41,382 bases of DNA from Planctomycetota bacterium (GTDB lineage Bacteria; Planctomycetota; J132), in contig RFKQ01000029.1 of NCBI GenBank assembly GCA_003694635.1, positions 1-41,382 of the forward strand, written 5' to 3'. Position numbers and translations under genes: made by a program. Shown here in pieces: positions 8,112 through 17,439 of the stretch (positions are counted from its first letter, which is position 1; every line of letters starts with the position of its first letter). The notes under the pieces are model-generated. The model saw only the letters and a list, made by a program, of their open reading frames with translations, was not told the DNA's origin and did no database searches.

Positions 8112-10670
8112 CTAAATCTCTTTTGCCTTCCTCACCGCATAAAGGCGCTGAAGCTTGTGTTGGACTTTATCCCTAAGCTGACCAGGGATAAGAGGAGACT
8201 CAACAATCCTCCTCAGGTATATGTCCAAATGACTAAGCCGATGGCCAATCCCTTCAAACAACAGCTGCACCACAGCCTCCAAAATTCGAGTAGGGTCGTA
8301 TTTACCCCCGCCTAAATGATGATGAGAAGCAATAACCGCCAAAGTTTCGTGGGCAAGCTGATTGATATCATCGTAAAATTTTTTATTTTCTACCTTCCAT
8401 TTTAGCAAGTAAAGAGCCACCGCAGCTGCAGCCTCCCCAAGCTGAGGAATGTCAAAATATTTTTCAAAAACCTCCTTATAGGTTCGCAAAATATAAACTC
8501 GGGTGCAATGGGGACGAAGCTGAAGCAAAAGCTCGCTTCTTCTTCGATGATCAATCAAAGAAGAAAGCGACGCATCCGCCAACATTTGAACCAGCCTAGT
8601 TTCGTTGTAAGGCCCCCAAAATATTTTCCAACTGCTCACCTCCTTGGAAATTCTTAAGAGAAAATCCAAAAGTCGCTCCCTTAATGAAAAGGAAACATGC
8701 TCTGAAAGAAGCAAATGCTTGGTAGATTCCAACGCTGAGGGGATTAAGTCAGTAAAAAACTCCACATCGTCTTCCCGATGATGGTAAACACCATTTTTAT
8801 CCTCATAAAGTTTCACTTCCTGAGGCGGACGCCTAGTCAATAATTTTTGTAAAAGCTCCCAGGTTTTCTCCCTCTCGTCCTCCGATAAATGGGGGGAAGC
8901 CGCTAAAATGGAAATGGCCTCTAAAAGCGAATAATCATACTCAGTCTGCCAGAGTAAAGTCCAAAACCTATCAAAAAATTCCTTTGCATAAGAAGATGGC
9001 AAGTTCGAAGAAGAAGCAATCCGAGCAAGAGAAATCAAAAGGGTTCCTTGATCCACATAAGCGGTGTTTAAATATTTTCGAAGAAACTGAAGAAGCGCCT
9101 CCCCTTTTTCAGCACCAATCCCCACACCAGCTACTCCCAGCAACTGAGTCGCAAGATCGCGTATGCTATCCTCGATGGTATGCTCCATTTTGTGCATCAA
9201 CGGCTCCACACATTCTACCCCTAAAGCACGAAAAACAAGCTCAATATGGGAATATAATTCCGGTTCTAAAAAATCTCTAAGATGGGAGCAAAAACTTTGA
9301 GCTACCTCTTTTTTAAGAGAGGAGGGCGTATTTTTAAAAAACTGCGCTTCATAAATAGCTCGCTGAATAAACTTTGATTCTCCCTCTAATAAGTCTAAAA
9401 AAAAATGTCCAATATCCTCTAAGATTTTACCTTGGTCTCTCGAGAGACGAGAAGCAATCCTATCTAACAGTTGGATAAAAAATATTTTATGACCATCAGA
9501 GGCATTTTTATAATGAAGAATCAGCGGTTTTACCGCTTCCTGAGCTATTTCAACCACTGCTTTTGCAAGTTTAAAGCACAAAGGATCCGTGTCCTTGATC
9601 TTCACCATCAATCCCACCAAATGATCCGCTAAAAACGCAGGGGAAGCTAGAGCATTTTGATGCATCGTTATCAACAAAAACGCCCGAATGGAAGGATCGG
9701 TGGTCGCTTCTAGCTCATGGTGGAAGAACCCTTTCCACTGCTCCGAAGAAAAAGTGGCAATCAGCATTTTAAAAATATCTCGAAAATATTGCTCGTACTC
9801 ATCCGTGCGATTGGGCAAAAGACGAATTAAAGATTTGGCTAGGTCTAAAAGCATTTGAAATTGTGAAACGCAGGGAATGATACGCTGCAACGTTCGAGCA
9901 ATAGCGACCACCATATAAGGCTCTTGAGACTGAAGAAGTAACTTGCTGAGAAAGTGGAAAGCAATCGTTGCCTCCGTCTTAGAATAAGTGGATGCCATTT
10001 TCCCCAATCGCTCCAGAGAGTAAACCTGACGAGCGGAGTCATCTTGAGCAAAGGCCTTGATACATTCGGTAATTTCCTCACAAAGCCCTAAAGCGGCCAA
10101 ACAATTTGCAGCTTCCTGCCAAAAACTTGAATCGGAATCGCTGATAGAGTGAAGAACAAGCATCGCCTTCTCGTTGGGCTTGAGGGGGGAGAGAGAAATT
10201 TTTCTCAACGCCTCAATCTTGGCTTTAGAATCTGCACTCGTGAGAATGGTGATTTTGCATTTCTCCAATTCCTGCTCGCTAAAATGAAGAGAAGAAACAC
10301 CTAGCGACGATTCGGAAATAGAAGGGCGAAATGACTCCACCTGAGACAGAGAAGTGGTCTGCTGAAATCCAACTTGCGCTTGGATTTCTTCATCATAACA
10401 GATCAGCTTCCAACCGTCCTCTTTCTCAAGAAGTGAAAACGTATCCGGACTAACTTCATCAAAAATCTCCTGACTAGGCCCATCTTTTAATAAACGAGGG
10501 TGAAGAAGTAGCTTCTCCTCAATGCTAGATTTCTCCAAAGTTTCCAAAATAGCAACACTGACCTCGATTTTTTTTGCCAGTAGCGCTCCAATACGTGCCT
10601 GAAGACGAGGGGAGAGAGAAAAGCGCTGTTGAAGCTCTTCCTGACTTCCTCGAAAGCCTTGAATCCTCAT
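8112..10670 (-). CDS. Large helical (HEAT/ARM-like) repeat protein, function unknown
   Basis: Long ORF; the SD GGAGGAG lies inside the track N-terminus, so the start is better placed at 10670 (MRIQGF) than 10685; repeated helical segments (IEALRKISLSPLKPNEKAMLVLHSI). Confidence 0.75.
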   Translation of the reverse strand: MRIQGFRGSQEELQQRFSLSPRLQARIGALLAKKIEVSVAILETLEKSSIEEKLLLHPRLLKDGPSQEIFDEVSPDTFSLLEKEDGWKLICYDEEIQAQVGFQQTTSLSQVESFRPSISESSLGVSSLHFSEQELEKCKITILTSADSKAKIEALRKISLSPLKPNEKAMLVLHSISDSDSSFWQEAANCLAALGLCEEITECIKAFAQDDSARQVYSLERLGKMASTYSKTEATIAFHFLSKLLLQSQEPYMVVAIARTLQRIIPCVSQFQMLLDLAKSLIRLLPNRTDEYEQYFRDIFKMLIATFSSEQWKGFFHHELEATTDPSIRAFLLITMHQNALASPAFLADHLVGLMVKIKDTDPLCFKLAKAVVEIAQEAVKPLILHYKNASDGHKIFFIQLLDRIASRLSRDQGKILEDIGHFFLDLLEGESKFIQRAIYEAQFFKNTPSSLKKEVAQSFCSHLRDFLEPELYSHIELVFRALGVECVEPLMHKMEHTIEDSIRDLATQLLGVAGVGIGAEKGEALLQFLRKYLNTAYVDQGTLLISLARIASSSNLPSSYAKEFFDRFWTLLWQTEYDYSLLEAISILAASPHLSEDEREKTWELLQKLLTRRPPQEVKLYEDKNGVYHHREDDVEFFTDLIPSALESTKHLLLSEHVSFSLRERLLDFLLRISKEVSSWKIFWGPYNETRLVQMLADASLSSLIDHRRRSELLLQLRPHCTRVYILRTYKEVFEKYFDIPQLGEAAAAVALYLLKWKVENKKFYDDINQLAHETLAVIASHHHLGGGKYDPTRILEAVVQLLFEGIGHRLSHLDIYLRRIVESPLIPGQLRDKVQHKLQRLYAVRKAKEI

Positions 10671-10754
10671 TTTTTCTCCTCCCATGTGCTCTATACTATT
10701 CTACTACTCCGAGACTTCACTACTGACCAATATTCATCCCTGATCCATAAAACA

Positions 10755-12632
10755 TCAATTTTCCTTCTTTCCATCCTCTTCTTTTCCAATATTTCTAGGT
10801 TTTAACTGCCCAATATCCGCCCTCAAACGCTTGAGAGCCTCCTTTAAAATATCCTGGATTTCTGACTTGCTTTCCTCTGGAAAATCAAAAAGAATCTGAG
10901 AAGATTTTTCCCGAATCTCCATGGTAATGTCCCCTTTACTTGCCTGATAGATATGATCCGGCCTATGAGAGAGCATCTTCGTCTCATAGCCCTTTTCCTC
11001 AAGAGCGATAGAAATATAATGAAAACAAGGGTATACTAAACTTGGTTCTACATCATCTAAAGAAAGAACTGGACCCGGAGCAGAAGAAACCTTCTCTTCC
11101 TTACCTCCCATATCTTTATAGCGACCTGGGGTGTCATCAAAGATTTTAACCAGAACCGGCGGAGCGATCAAAGTAGTGATCAAAGTCATCGCCACCGCAA
11201 CTCCAAACATGGACTGACTGATCACACCGCTCGCCAGCCCCACGCCAGCCACAATCAACGCCACCTCCCCTCGCGGCAACATACCCACCCCAATACGTAA
11301 AGCTCCTTTGGTATTGAAACCTGTCAAATAGCTAGGAAGGCCACACCCTAATACTTTTACAAAAATCGCCACCACAGTAAAAACAATCGAATAGGTTAAA
11401 ATGGACGTATCCAACATTTTAGGAATATCCACCAACATCCCCATCACCGCAAAGAAAACTGGTACAAAACAATTATACAAACCTTGGAAAGCATGCTCCA
11501 ACTCATCTGAAATCCGTTCCTTGGATAATGCCAAGCCAATGGCATACGCCCCAATAATCGCCGCCAAACCCACACTCTCAGCTAAACCTGAAATCAAAAG
11601 AGCTAAAGCCAACCCCAAAGCCATCATCGTTCCTTGATTAAATAATTTTAAAAACCAACTAATCCGACCAGCCAAAATAATCCCCACAATTGTAATCCCT
11701 AGCCAAAACCCAAACGCCTTATATCCAATTAGACCTACCTGTTTCCAATCCACATGGTGCTCCTCCTGAGCTTTTTTCGGCCGCTCTTGCAAAGTACGCT
11801 GCCTCGCCTTTTCCAAATTTTGATACTCCTTGGCCAGTGTTTGATGGATTTCTGCACTCTGAACATAATCATGCTTCTTATGAGCATACACAGCTTTATC
11901 CATCAACTCTTTCAACTCTTTCTCCTTCGGACCTCCCATCACCCCCTCTGCGCTCACCATCCCCACCACCACAGCTAAGATCAAAATACCCAAAACATCA
12001 TCGATAACCGCCCCAGCCAAAATACTGGTCCCTTCGGGGCTGTCCAATTGTTTTTGCTCTGATAACACCCTTGCCGTGATCCCCACCGAGGTTGCTACCG
12101 AAATAGTCCCCATAAAAAGCGCAACAGGATCCATAAATCCCTTAGGAGCCAAACCAAACCAAACCGTGATCAAATTGCCAAATACAAAAGCCCCTAACAC
12201 CCCTCCAATCCCCACGAGTGTGCCCGTCAAACTCTGCTTGAGAAACTGTTGAAAGTCCGTCTCTAAACCAGCCAGAAACAACAGAATAATCGAAGCCACC
12301 GTGGCAACACCGTATAACTCCGGAGAAACCGGAAAGTCTGGGTACTTGGGAAAAAGTGGAGAATGCAAAATGGGCAACTCAATCGAACCTAAAGCAAAAG
12401 GACCAATGATCACACCCGCCAATAGCTCGCCAAGAACAGCCGGCTGCTTGAGAAACTTGATAAAAAACTCCCCCATCAACTTGGCGGCAAATAAAATCAC
12501 CGCCAGCTGTATCACTAGCATTTTCATTTTCTTGAGGATCTCGGTATGCGTATAATCCACTTCTAGCAAAAGGGAGGATATGAACATAGCTAATGCCAAT
12601 AGAAAAAGAACAATTTTCGCAGCTCTGGACAT
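10755..12632 (-). CDS. CPA2-type cation:proton antiporter (KefB-like) with a soluble C-terminal tail
   Basis: GELLAGVIIGPFALG, LLFLAGLETDFQQF, GAVIDDVLGILILA, GVGMLPRGEVALIVAGVGL and many TM segments. Confidence 0.9.
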   Translation of the reverse strand: MSRAAKIVLFLLALAMFISSLLLEVDYTHTEILKKMKMLVIQLAVILFAAKLMGEFFIKFLKQPAVLGELLAGVIIGPFALGSIELPILHSPLFPKYPDFPVSPELYGVATVASIILLFLAGLETDFQQFLKQSLTGTLVGIGGVLGAFVFGNLITVWFGLAPKGFMDPVALFMGTISVATSVGITARVLSEQKQLDSPEGTSILAGAVIDDVLGILILAVVVGMVSAEGVMGGPKEKELKELMDKAVYAHKKHDYVQSAEIHQTLAKEYQNLEKARQRTLQERPKKAQEEHHVDWKQVGLIGYKAFGFWLGITIVGIILAGRISWFLKLFNQGTMMALGLALALLISGLAESVGLAAIIGAYAIGLALSKERISDELEHAFQGLYNCFVPVFFAVMGMLVDIPKMLDTSILTYSIVFTVVAIFVKVLGCGLPSYLTGFNTKGALRIGVGMLPRGEVALIVAGVGLASGVISQSMFGVAVAMTLITTLIAPPVLVKIFDDTPGRYKDMGGKEEKVSSAPGPVLSLDDVEPSLVYPCFHYISIALEEKGYETKMLSHRPDHIYQASKGDITMEIREKSSQILFDFPEESKSEIQDILKEALKRLRADIGQLKPRNIGKEEDGKKEN

Positions 12633-12803
12633 CTTTGAAACCTTTCCTTTTTGCTATCTCTGAAAATTTGCAGGCTTTTATGTTAGATACGAGCTCATAA
12701 ACAAAACTGACAATGAAAAACGCAACAACCCCAATCCATCTCAGCCAACAACTCGGATTTCTCTACAACCTTTCCATAGAAAAATGTAAAAACAAAAGTA
12801 CAC

Positions 12804-12847
12804 TTAAAAACAGAACACAGGATTGCCTTGGTTAGACAACCCTGTGA
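12804..12847 (-). terminator. Intrinsic terminator downstream of the FGE-like gene at 12909
   Basis: Minus strand: CACAGGGTTG-TCTAACCAAGG-CAATCCTGTG (10-bp stem, one mismatch) then TTCTGTTTTTAAG. Confidence 0.65.
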
Positions 12848-12908
12848 TGTAGCTCTAAAACTTTGTCAACATCTAGGGAAAATCAAAAGATTTTAGAATA
12901 TTCCTCCC

Positions 12909-13841
12909 TTAATCCGCTGTATCCGACGCAGACCAAGCACAACGAAAACCAATATGCATATCGCAAACCCGAGGATCCTCCCCTAACCGATAAAAAACCC
13001 TTAAATTGGAAGCCAAATTTCTCCAACTCCCTCCCCGGATTACCTTCAGATTTCCATCAAAATCATCCGCACACCACTGCCAAACATTGCCCACCATGTT
13101 GAGACATCCATAGGGAGAAGCAAAAGCCTGGTAAGCGTCCACAGGCGTCGTACCTCCCTGAAGAAAGCCATAGTTCGCCCTCTGCTTTGTGGGAGGCTCA
13201 TTGCCCCACGGATAAATACGCCCATCCGTCCCCCTAGCGGCCTTCTCCCATTCCAACTCTGTAGGGAGACGCCGCTTTGCCCATTTCGCATAAGCTCTAG
13301 CCGCAAACCAAGAGACATAAACCACCGGATGCTTTCCCTTGTGCTCGGGGTAGTCGATGCCATTCCAATCCTTCAAATAATTGGCATCCGCAAATTCTAC
13401 AGCCTTCTTCCTCCCTTTCCTCCACTCCGGATTTGCCAAAAGAAACCGCTGATATTGCGCATAAGTCACCGCCATTTTATCCATCAAATATTGGGGAAGT
13501 TTCTGCCTACTTTCTGGCCGCCAAAACATAGAACCCTTCCGGTACCCTAAAATAAATTCCCCCCCTTCTACCAAGCACAAAAAAGCTTCATCCATATCGC
13601 TTTTGTATTCCCTCTCTGAAATTTTCTCAAAAGGAATTCTGTTTTGCTCAGAAGACTCTTGATCCTCCACAGTAACCGCGGATGGTTGGGGACGATGAAG
13701 GGAATGATGATCTTTTTTGTGATGACGCTTATGGTACTCCACTGCCACAAGTAGCCCGGTTCCCATAACAATGAAAAATATCGAGCTAAACAAAAATAAT
13801 TTTTCCTTTCCTGTTCCGCTTTGCCTCTTTCGCATAAGCAC
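12909..13841 (-). CDS. Membrane-anchored FGE/SUMF1-fold (formylglycine-generating-enzyme-like) protein
   Basis: N-terminal TM; GGEFILGY, KMAVTYAQYQRFL, HPVVYVSWFAARAYAKWAKRRLPTELEWEKAARG, IYPWGN, VIRGGSWRN, GFRCA. GTG start at 13841, or ATG at 13835. Confidence 0.9.
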   Translation of the reverse strand: MLMRKRQSGTGKEKLFLFSSIFFIVMGTGLLVAVEYHKRHHKKDHHSLHRPQPSAVTVEDQESSEQNRIPFEKISEREYKSDMDEAFLCLVEGGEFILGYRKGSMFWRPESRQKLPQYLMDKMAVTYAQYQRFLLANPEWRKGRKKAVEFADANYLKDWNGIDYPEHKGKHPVVYVSWFAARAYAKWAKRRLPTELEWEKAARGTDGRIYPWGNEPPTKQRANYGFLQGGTTPVDAYQAFASPYGCLNMVGNVWQWCADDFDGNLKVIRGGSWRNLASNLRVFYRLGEDPRVCDMHIGFRCAWSASDTAD

Positions 13842-13850
13842 TTTGCCCCT

Positions 13851-16430
13851 TTATTTCTGAATTAAAAGAAAAATAGCTGCCTGTCTTACTCTTCTGTTAA
13901 AATTTTGACCTTCCTCAATATCACGAAGGTAATCAAAGCCATCATATCGCACCATGGATTGGAAAAGAACGCGCAAAAGATATTTAGCACCCGCCCACTG
14001 AATCAATCGAACAGCTTCCAATTTCACCTCTACATCATCCGAGCTCAAGGCTTTTGTCAGCTGAACCTGTTCCTCTGATTTCCCTAACCTCGTGTTAATT
14101 GCTAAAAGAAGACGTTTTTTAGGCAATAGGTCTTGGTATTTTTTGACAAACTCCTCCCCCTGTGCTGCAAAGATACGGACAATTGGCCCTTCCCAAGAAG
14201 GTTTGAGCTCCGAAGGTAGATTCTTGAACGCTTGCACAATAAAATCCACCGATGAAACACCCTCTATGACTTCCAAAATCTCTTCGCAAGGATGCTTCCG
14301 CAAATGCTCTAACAAGAGAGGATAAAACTCCTTGGACGAGTGTTTTTTTAAAACCGCTGCTGCCATTTTTTTCAGCCTCAAAGGCTGAGAAGAAGAAAGC
14401 AACTTCAAAAGCTCTTGCGCCCAAAAACGATGACAACCTTTTTGGTAAAGCAGACCAATCACCTGCGCCCTAATCCTAGGGATCCCTTTCTCCCACGCTA
14501 GCTTCAGTACAGAGTCTGCCACCGAACGGCCGCAATAGCGCAACGCCACCATCGCAACAAATCTTGCCGCCTCCGAACGAGCCTCAAACAAGCTCTTGCG
14601 CAGGTAAATTTTCTGCCCCTCGTCCCCCAACTTCAGCCAAAGGAAACTCAAAGCAATTCTGCCCAACTCACTGGAGGCTACCTCCGGCTGAGGTATTTTC
14701 TTCATCTCTAGAGACCTTCCGCTCTCCAACAACAGCGCCAAAGCAAAAGCGCTATTGACCAAAAGATATTCGCTCTGACTTTTCAAATTTTTGTACAAAT
14801 CCCCCTCCGTGCGACTCTGCCAAAGCGCCACCGCCTCTATCACAGGAAAAGGTAGGAGCTCAGCCCTCATTTTCTTCCAAAAATAGGGAAGCCAGCCAAA
14901 ATCTTTTAGCCTAGAAATGCCATAAATAAGCGCCTTTTGATTGTAATCCTTAGAAGAAGAAGCTCGTCGGAAAAAGGAAGAAGCCCTTTTCCAAAATTCC
15001 TTGTCCTGAATGGGCGTAAAACCCTTTTTAACAAAAGAGAGACAAAAACTCCAAGAATTCCGCTCCACAACCGTGCTTTCCTGCTCCCCCCTCTCAAGCA
15101 GCTCGGCAATCATATCGGCAGACTGATAAGCCAACGAAATACTCTGAGGTGAGGCCCCCTTCGCCTCCAGCTGCATCGCAGCAATTTGGTAAGCAGCAAA
15201 AGCCTCTGGATACTTTTTCTCTTCCAAATACGCCAAAGCAAGGTACTCCAAATAACGAGCCTCTTCTGCAAATGCCCGCGGCGAGAGCTCCGTAGAAGAG
15301 GAGGATTTCTTCCACTCTAACTCCAAATAGGGAAAAGCTAGCGTCTTATACACCCGAACGGCCTCTTCATCCGGCTCCAGAAGCCGATTTTGACGCACCA
15401 AAATCTGGTGCAATCTGTGCTTGACCGAATCCAAATAAGGACTGTTGGGGTGCTCGCGGAGATATTTTAACAAAGGTGCCACCTCACTCTCGGCAAGCAA
15501 ACGCTGGACTTTCTCCTTTTCCGCTTCCCTTTTTTTCCGCGCAATGGCCCGCTCCACCTCCCCAAGAAAACGGCTATTGGGGAAATCCGCCTTATAATTT
15601 TGATAAGCCTCCAAAGTGTCTTCAGACTTGGCCAATTTAAAATATATCTCCTCTATCTTTTCCTCCGCAGCCTGCCGATACTGGCCAAGATAAACTTTCT
15701 TTTTCACAAGATCTACGTAATCCTCCAAAAAAGAGGGATCAAGCCTTGCCTCAGAACGCTCTCTAGCTTGCTCAAAAGCCAATTTATCCATCGCCTTTTT
15801 GGCCTCGTTGAGGTGCTTCCCAGCCGGATATTTTTTAAGATACGCAGCGAAGGCTTTTAGAGTGTTCGCCTTTTGGGCAGCTTGAAAGGCTTGCTCTTCT
15901 TGGGCTATTCTAGATTTCTTTAGTTTGCTTAATAAAGCGGAAATCTCCGCTTTAAAGGAGCTTTTGGGATACTTCTTTAAAAAATCCCCGTACGCTTCTT
16001 CTGTATTTTTCTTTTTGGCTAGAAGAAACTCCCTCTTCTCCTGAAGAGAAAATGAGGGGGTAGAAGGCTTAGAAGAAGCACCTGTCTTTGGAGAAGTCTT
16101 CCCTTTCCATGTAGTAGAATGGGCCCCCGTTGCCAACTTGGTATTCGCCGGCTTGGTAGAGGTGGAAGAAGAAGCTGCTGACTTGGTTCCCTTCCGCGTT
16201 GTAGGCTTTGCCTGGCCGGATTTTTGCGAAGACATCGACGATTTTGTCTTTGGTAGCGTCTCTAGCTTCGTTGGAGAAGAAGGGCGATCAGGTGTTTGTC
16301 TCTCCCCCTTCTTCGTCTTAGAGGTGGTGCTACAGCCCCCAAAGAGAAATCCCAATAAAAAAAGAAAAAGTACGCCTCGGCTCAAGCTCAAACCTATTGG
16401 CGGTGGTACCTGGCGAATCATTTTGTTCAA
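13851..16430 (-). CDS. Lipoprotein with N-terminal tandem helical (TPR/YbgF-like) repeats and C-terminal HEAT-like region
   Basis: Lipobox LFGGC; Ser/Thr/Lys/Pro-rich linker; recurring 'AYxxFLKKYPKSSF..' units; C-terminal helical repeats. Confidence 0.75.
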   Translation of the reverse strand: MNKMIRQVPPPIGLSLSRGVLFLFLLGFLFGGCSTTSKTKKGERQTPDRPSSPTKLETLPKTKSSMSSQKSGQAKPTTRKGTKSAASSSTSTKPANTKLATGAHSTTWKGKTSPKTGASSKPSTPSFSLQEKREFLLAKKKNTEEAYGDFLKKYPKSSFKAEISALLSKLKKSRIAQEEQAFQAAQKANTLKAFAAYLKKYPAGKHLNEAKKAMDKLAFEQARERSEARLDPSFLEDYVDLVKKKVYLGQYRQAAEEKIEEIYFKLAKSEDTLEAYQNYKADFPNSRFLGEVERAIARKKREAEKEKVQRLLAESEVAPLLKYLREHPNSPYLDSVKHRLHQILVRQNRLLEPDEEAVRVYKTLAFPYLELEWKKSSSSTELSPRAFAEEARYLEYLALAYLEEKKYPEAFAAYQIAAMQLEAKGASPQSISLAYQSADMIAELLERGEQESTVVERNSWSFCLSFVKKGFTPIQDKEFWKRASSFFRRASSSKDYNQKALIYGISRLKDFGWLPYFWKKMRAELLPFPVIEAVALWQSRTEGDLYKNLKSQSEYLLVNSAFALALLLESGRSLEMKKIPQPEVASSELGRIALSFLWLKLGDEGQKIYLRKSLFEARSEAARFVAMVALRYCGRSVADSVLKLAWEKGIPRIRAQVIGLLYQKGCHRFWAQELLKLLSSSQPLRLKKMAAAVLKKHSSKEFYPLLLEHLRKHPCEEILEVIEGVSSVDFIVQAFKNLPSELKPSWEGPIVRIFAAQGEEFVKKYQDLLPKKRLLLAINTRLGKSEEQVQLTKALSSDDVEVKLEAVRLIQWAGAKYLLRVLFQSMVRYDGFDYLRDIEEGQNFNRRVRQAAIFLLIQK

Positions 16431-16524
16431 TCTCCTCTAAAAGTTCAAAATTTCCAAAATTTCCTCTAAGATAAAACTTCACTCCCTTCTCAACATAGCA
16501 CTTAGTCCATTTATTTCCTAGCTA

Positions 16525-17421
16525 TCAAGCATGCCTTGGGCCAAAAAGAAGCAGCGTCCCCTCCGTTGTACCGGCCACAAAATATTTACCATCAGGGCTA
16601 ACCGTAAAGCAACTCATATCTTCCGCCTCCAACATAATCACCTCCCGCTGAGTGGCGAGCTCAAAAATCCGCACGGTGTAATCCCCCTCCCGGCCAAAAC
16701 TAGCCGAAATAGCAAACAATCCCAACGGATCAAATCGGGCCCAACGAATTTTTCCTTCATGGCCAACCATTTCTCCTACCAAAGCTCCGTTCCCTAAAAA
16801 CCGCAAAAGCAACACCTCGTCTTGATGAGAAAGAAGGTATTCATTGTTGAAATGGATATCCACCGCCTCAATGGCAAGGCCATTTTCATAGATCTGCCAC
16901 GCTTTCTTAAACGACTCCAGCTCCCACAAGGTCAAATACCCCTCCGAATCGCCTGTAAGGTAGTGATGCCCCTTTGGAGCCCAGGCAAACGCAGAAAGCT
17001 TTTCTGCCGGAAACACTTCCAATAGCTGCCGCTGCGCGGTAAGAATATGGTAAAGCTCCAGGCGGTTTTCCTCACACAACGCAAGGATTTGCCCCTTGGG
17101 ATGGATTTGGAGGAAGTGGACATCCCCTTCCTTATAGCCAAGTTGGAAGCGAAACTCCTTTTCCTCCACCTCCCAAAAACGCACCCCACCGCTCTCTATC
17201 CCCGCAATAAAGCGCTTGGAATCGGGCTCCACCGCTAGGGTTCGAGCCCGGTCCTCTAGGGTGTACTGAAAAATTTTTTTCCGGTGATACACATTCCATA
17301 AAAACAACTCCCCCTCGCTGGTGGATAAAAATCTCTCACTATCTGGGAAAAAGCAGACACTCTCCACCCGCCCCTCATGATCGCCAAATTCGTCAATTTG
17401 CCGAAACTCTGTGTACTCCAT
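16525..17421 (-). CDS. WD40-repeat beta-propeller protein
   Basis: Repeated GHEGKIRWARFDPLGLFAISASF, DHEGRVESVCFFPDSERFLSTSEGELFLW, SPDGKYFVAGTTEGTLLLF. Confidence 0.85.
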   Translation of the reverse strand: MEYTEFRQIDEFGDHEGRVESVCFFPDSERFLSTSEGELFLWNVYHRKKIFQYTLEDRARTLAVEPDSKRFIAGIESGGVRFWEVEEKEFRFQLGYKEGDVHFLQIHPKGQILALCEENRLELYHILTAQRQLLEVFPAEKLSAFAWAPKGHHYLTGDSEGYLTLWELESFKKAWQIYENGLAIEAVDIHFNNEYLLSHQDEVLLLRFLGNGALVGEMVGHEGKIRWARFDPLGLFAISASFGREGDYTVRIFELATQREVIMLEAEDMSCFTVSPDGKYFVAGTTEGTLLLFGPRHA

Positions 17422-17439
17422 ACACTCCGCTCCTCGCCA

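Noticed and set aside
7959-8315. 118-aa + strand ORF
   Set aside because: It starts in the hairpin repeat array and runs into the antisense of the 8112 gene; low-complexity translation.
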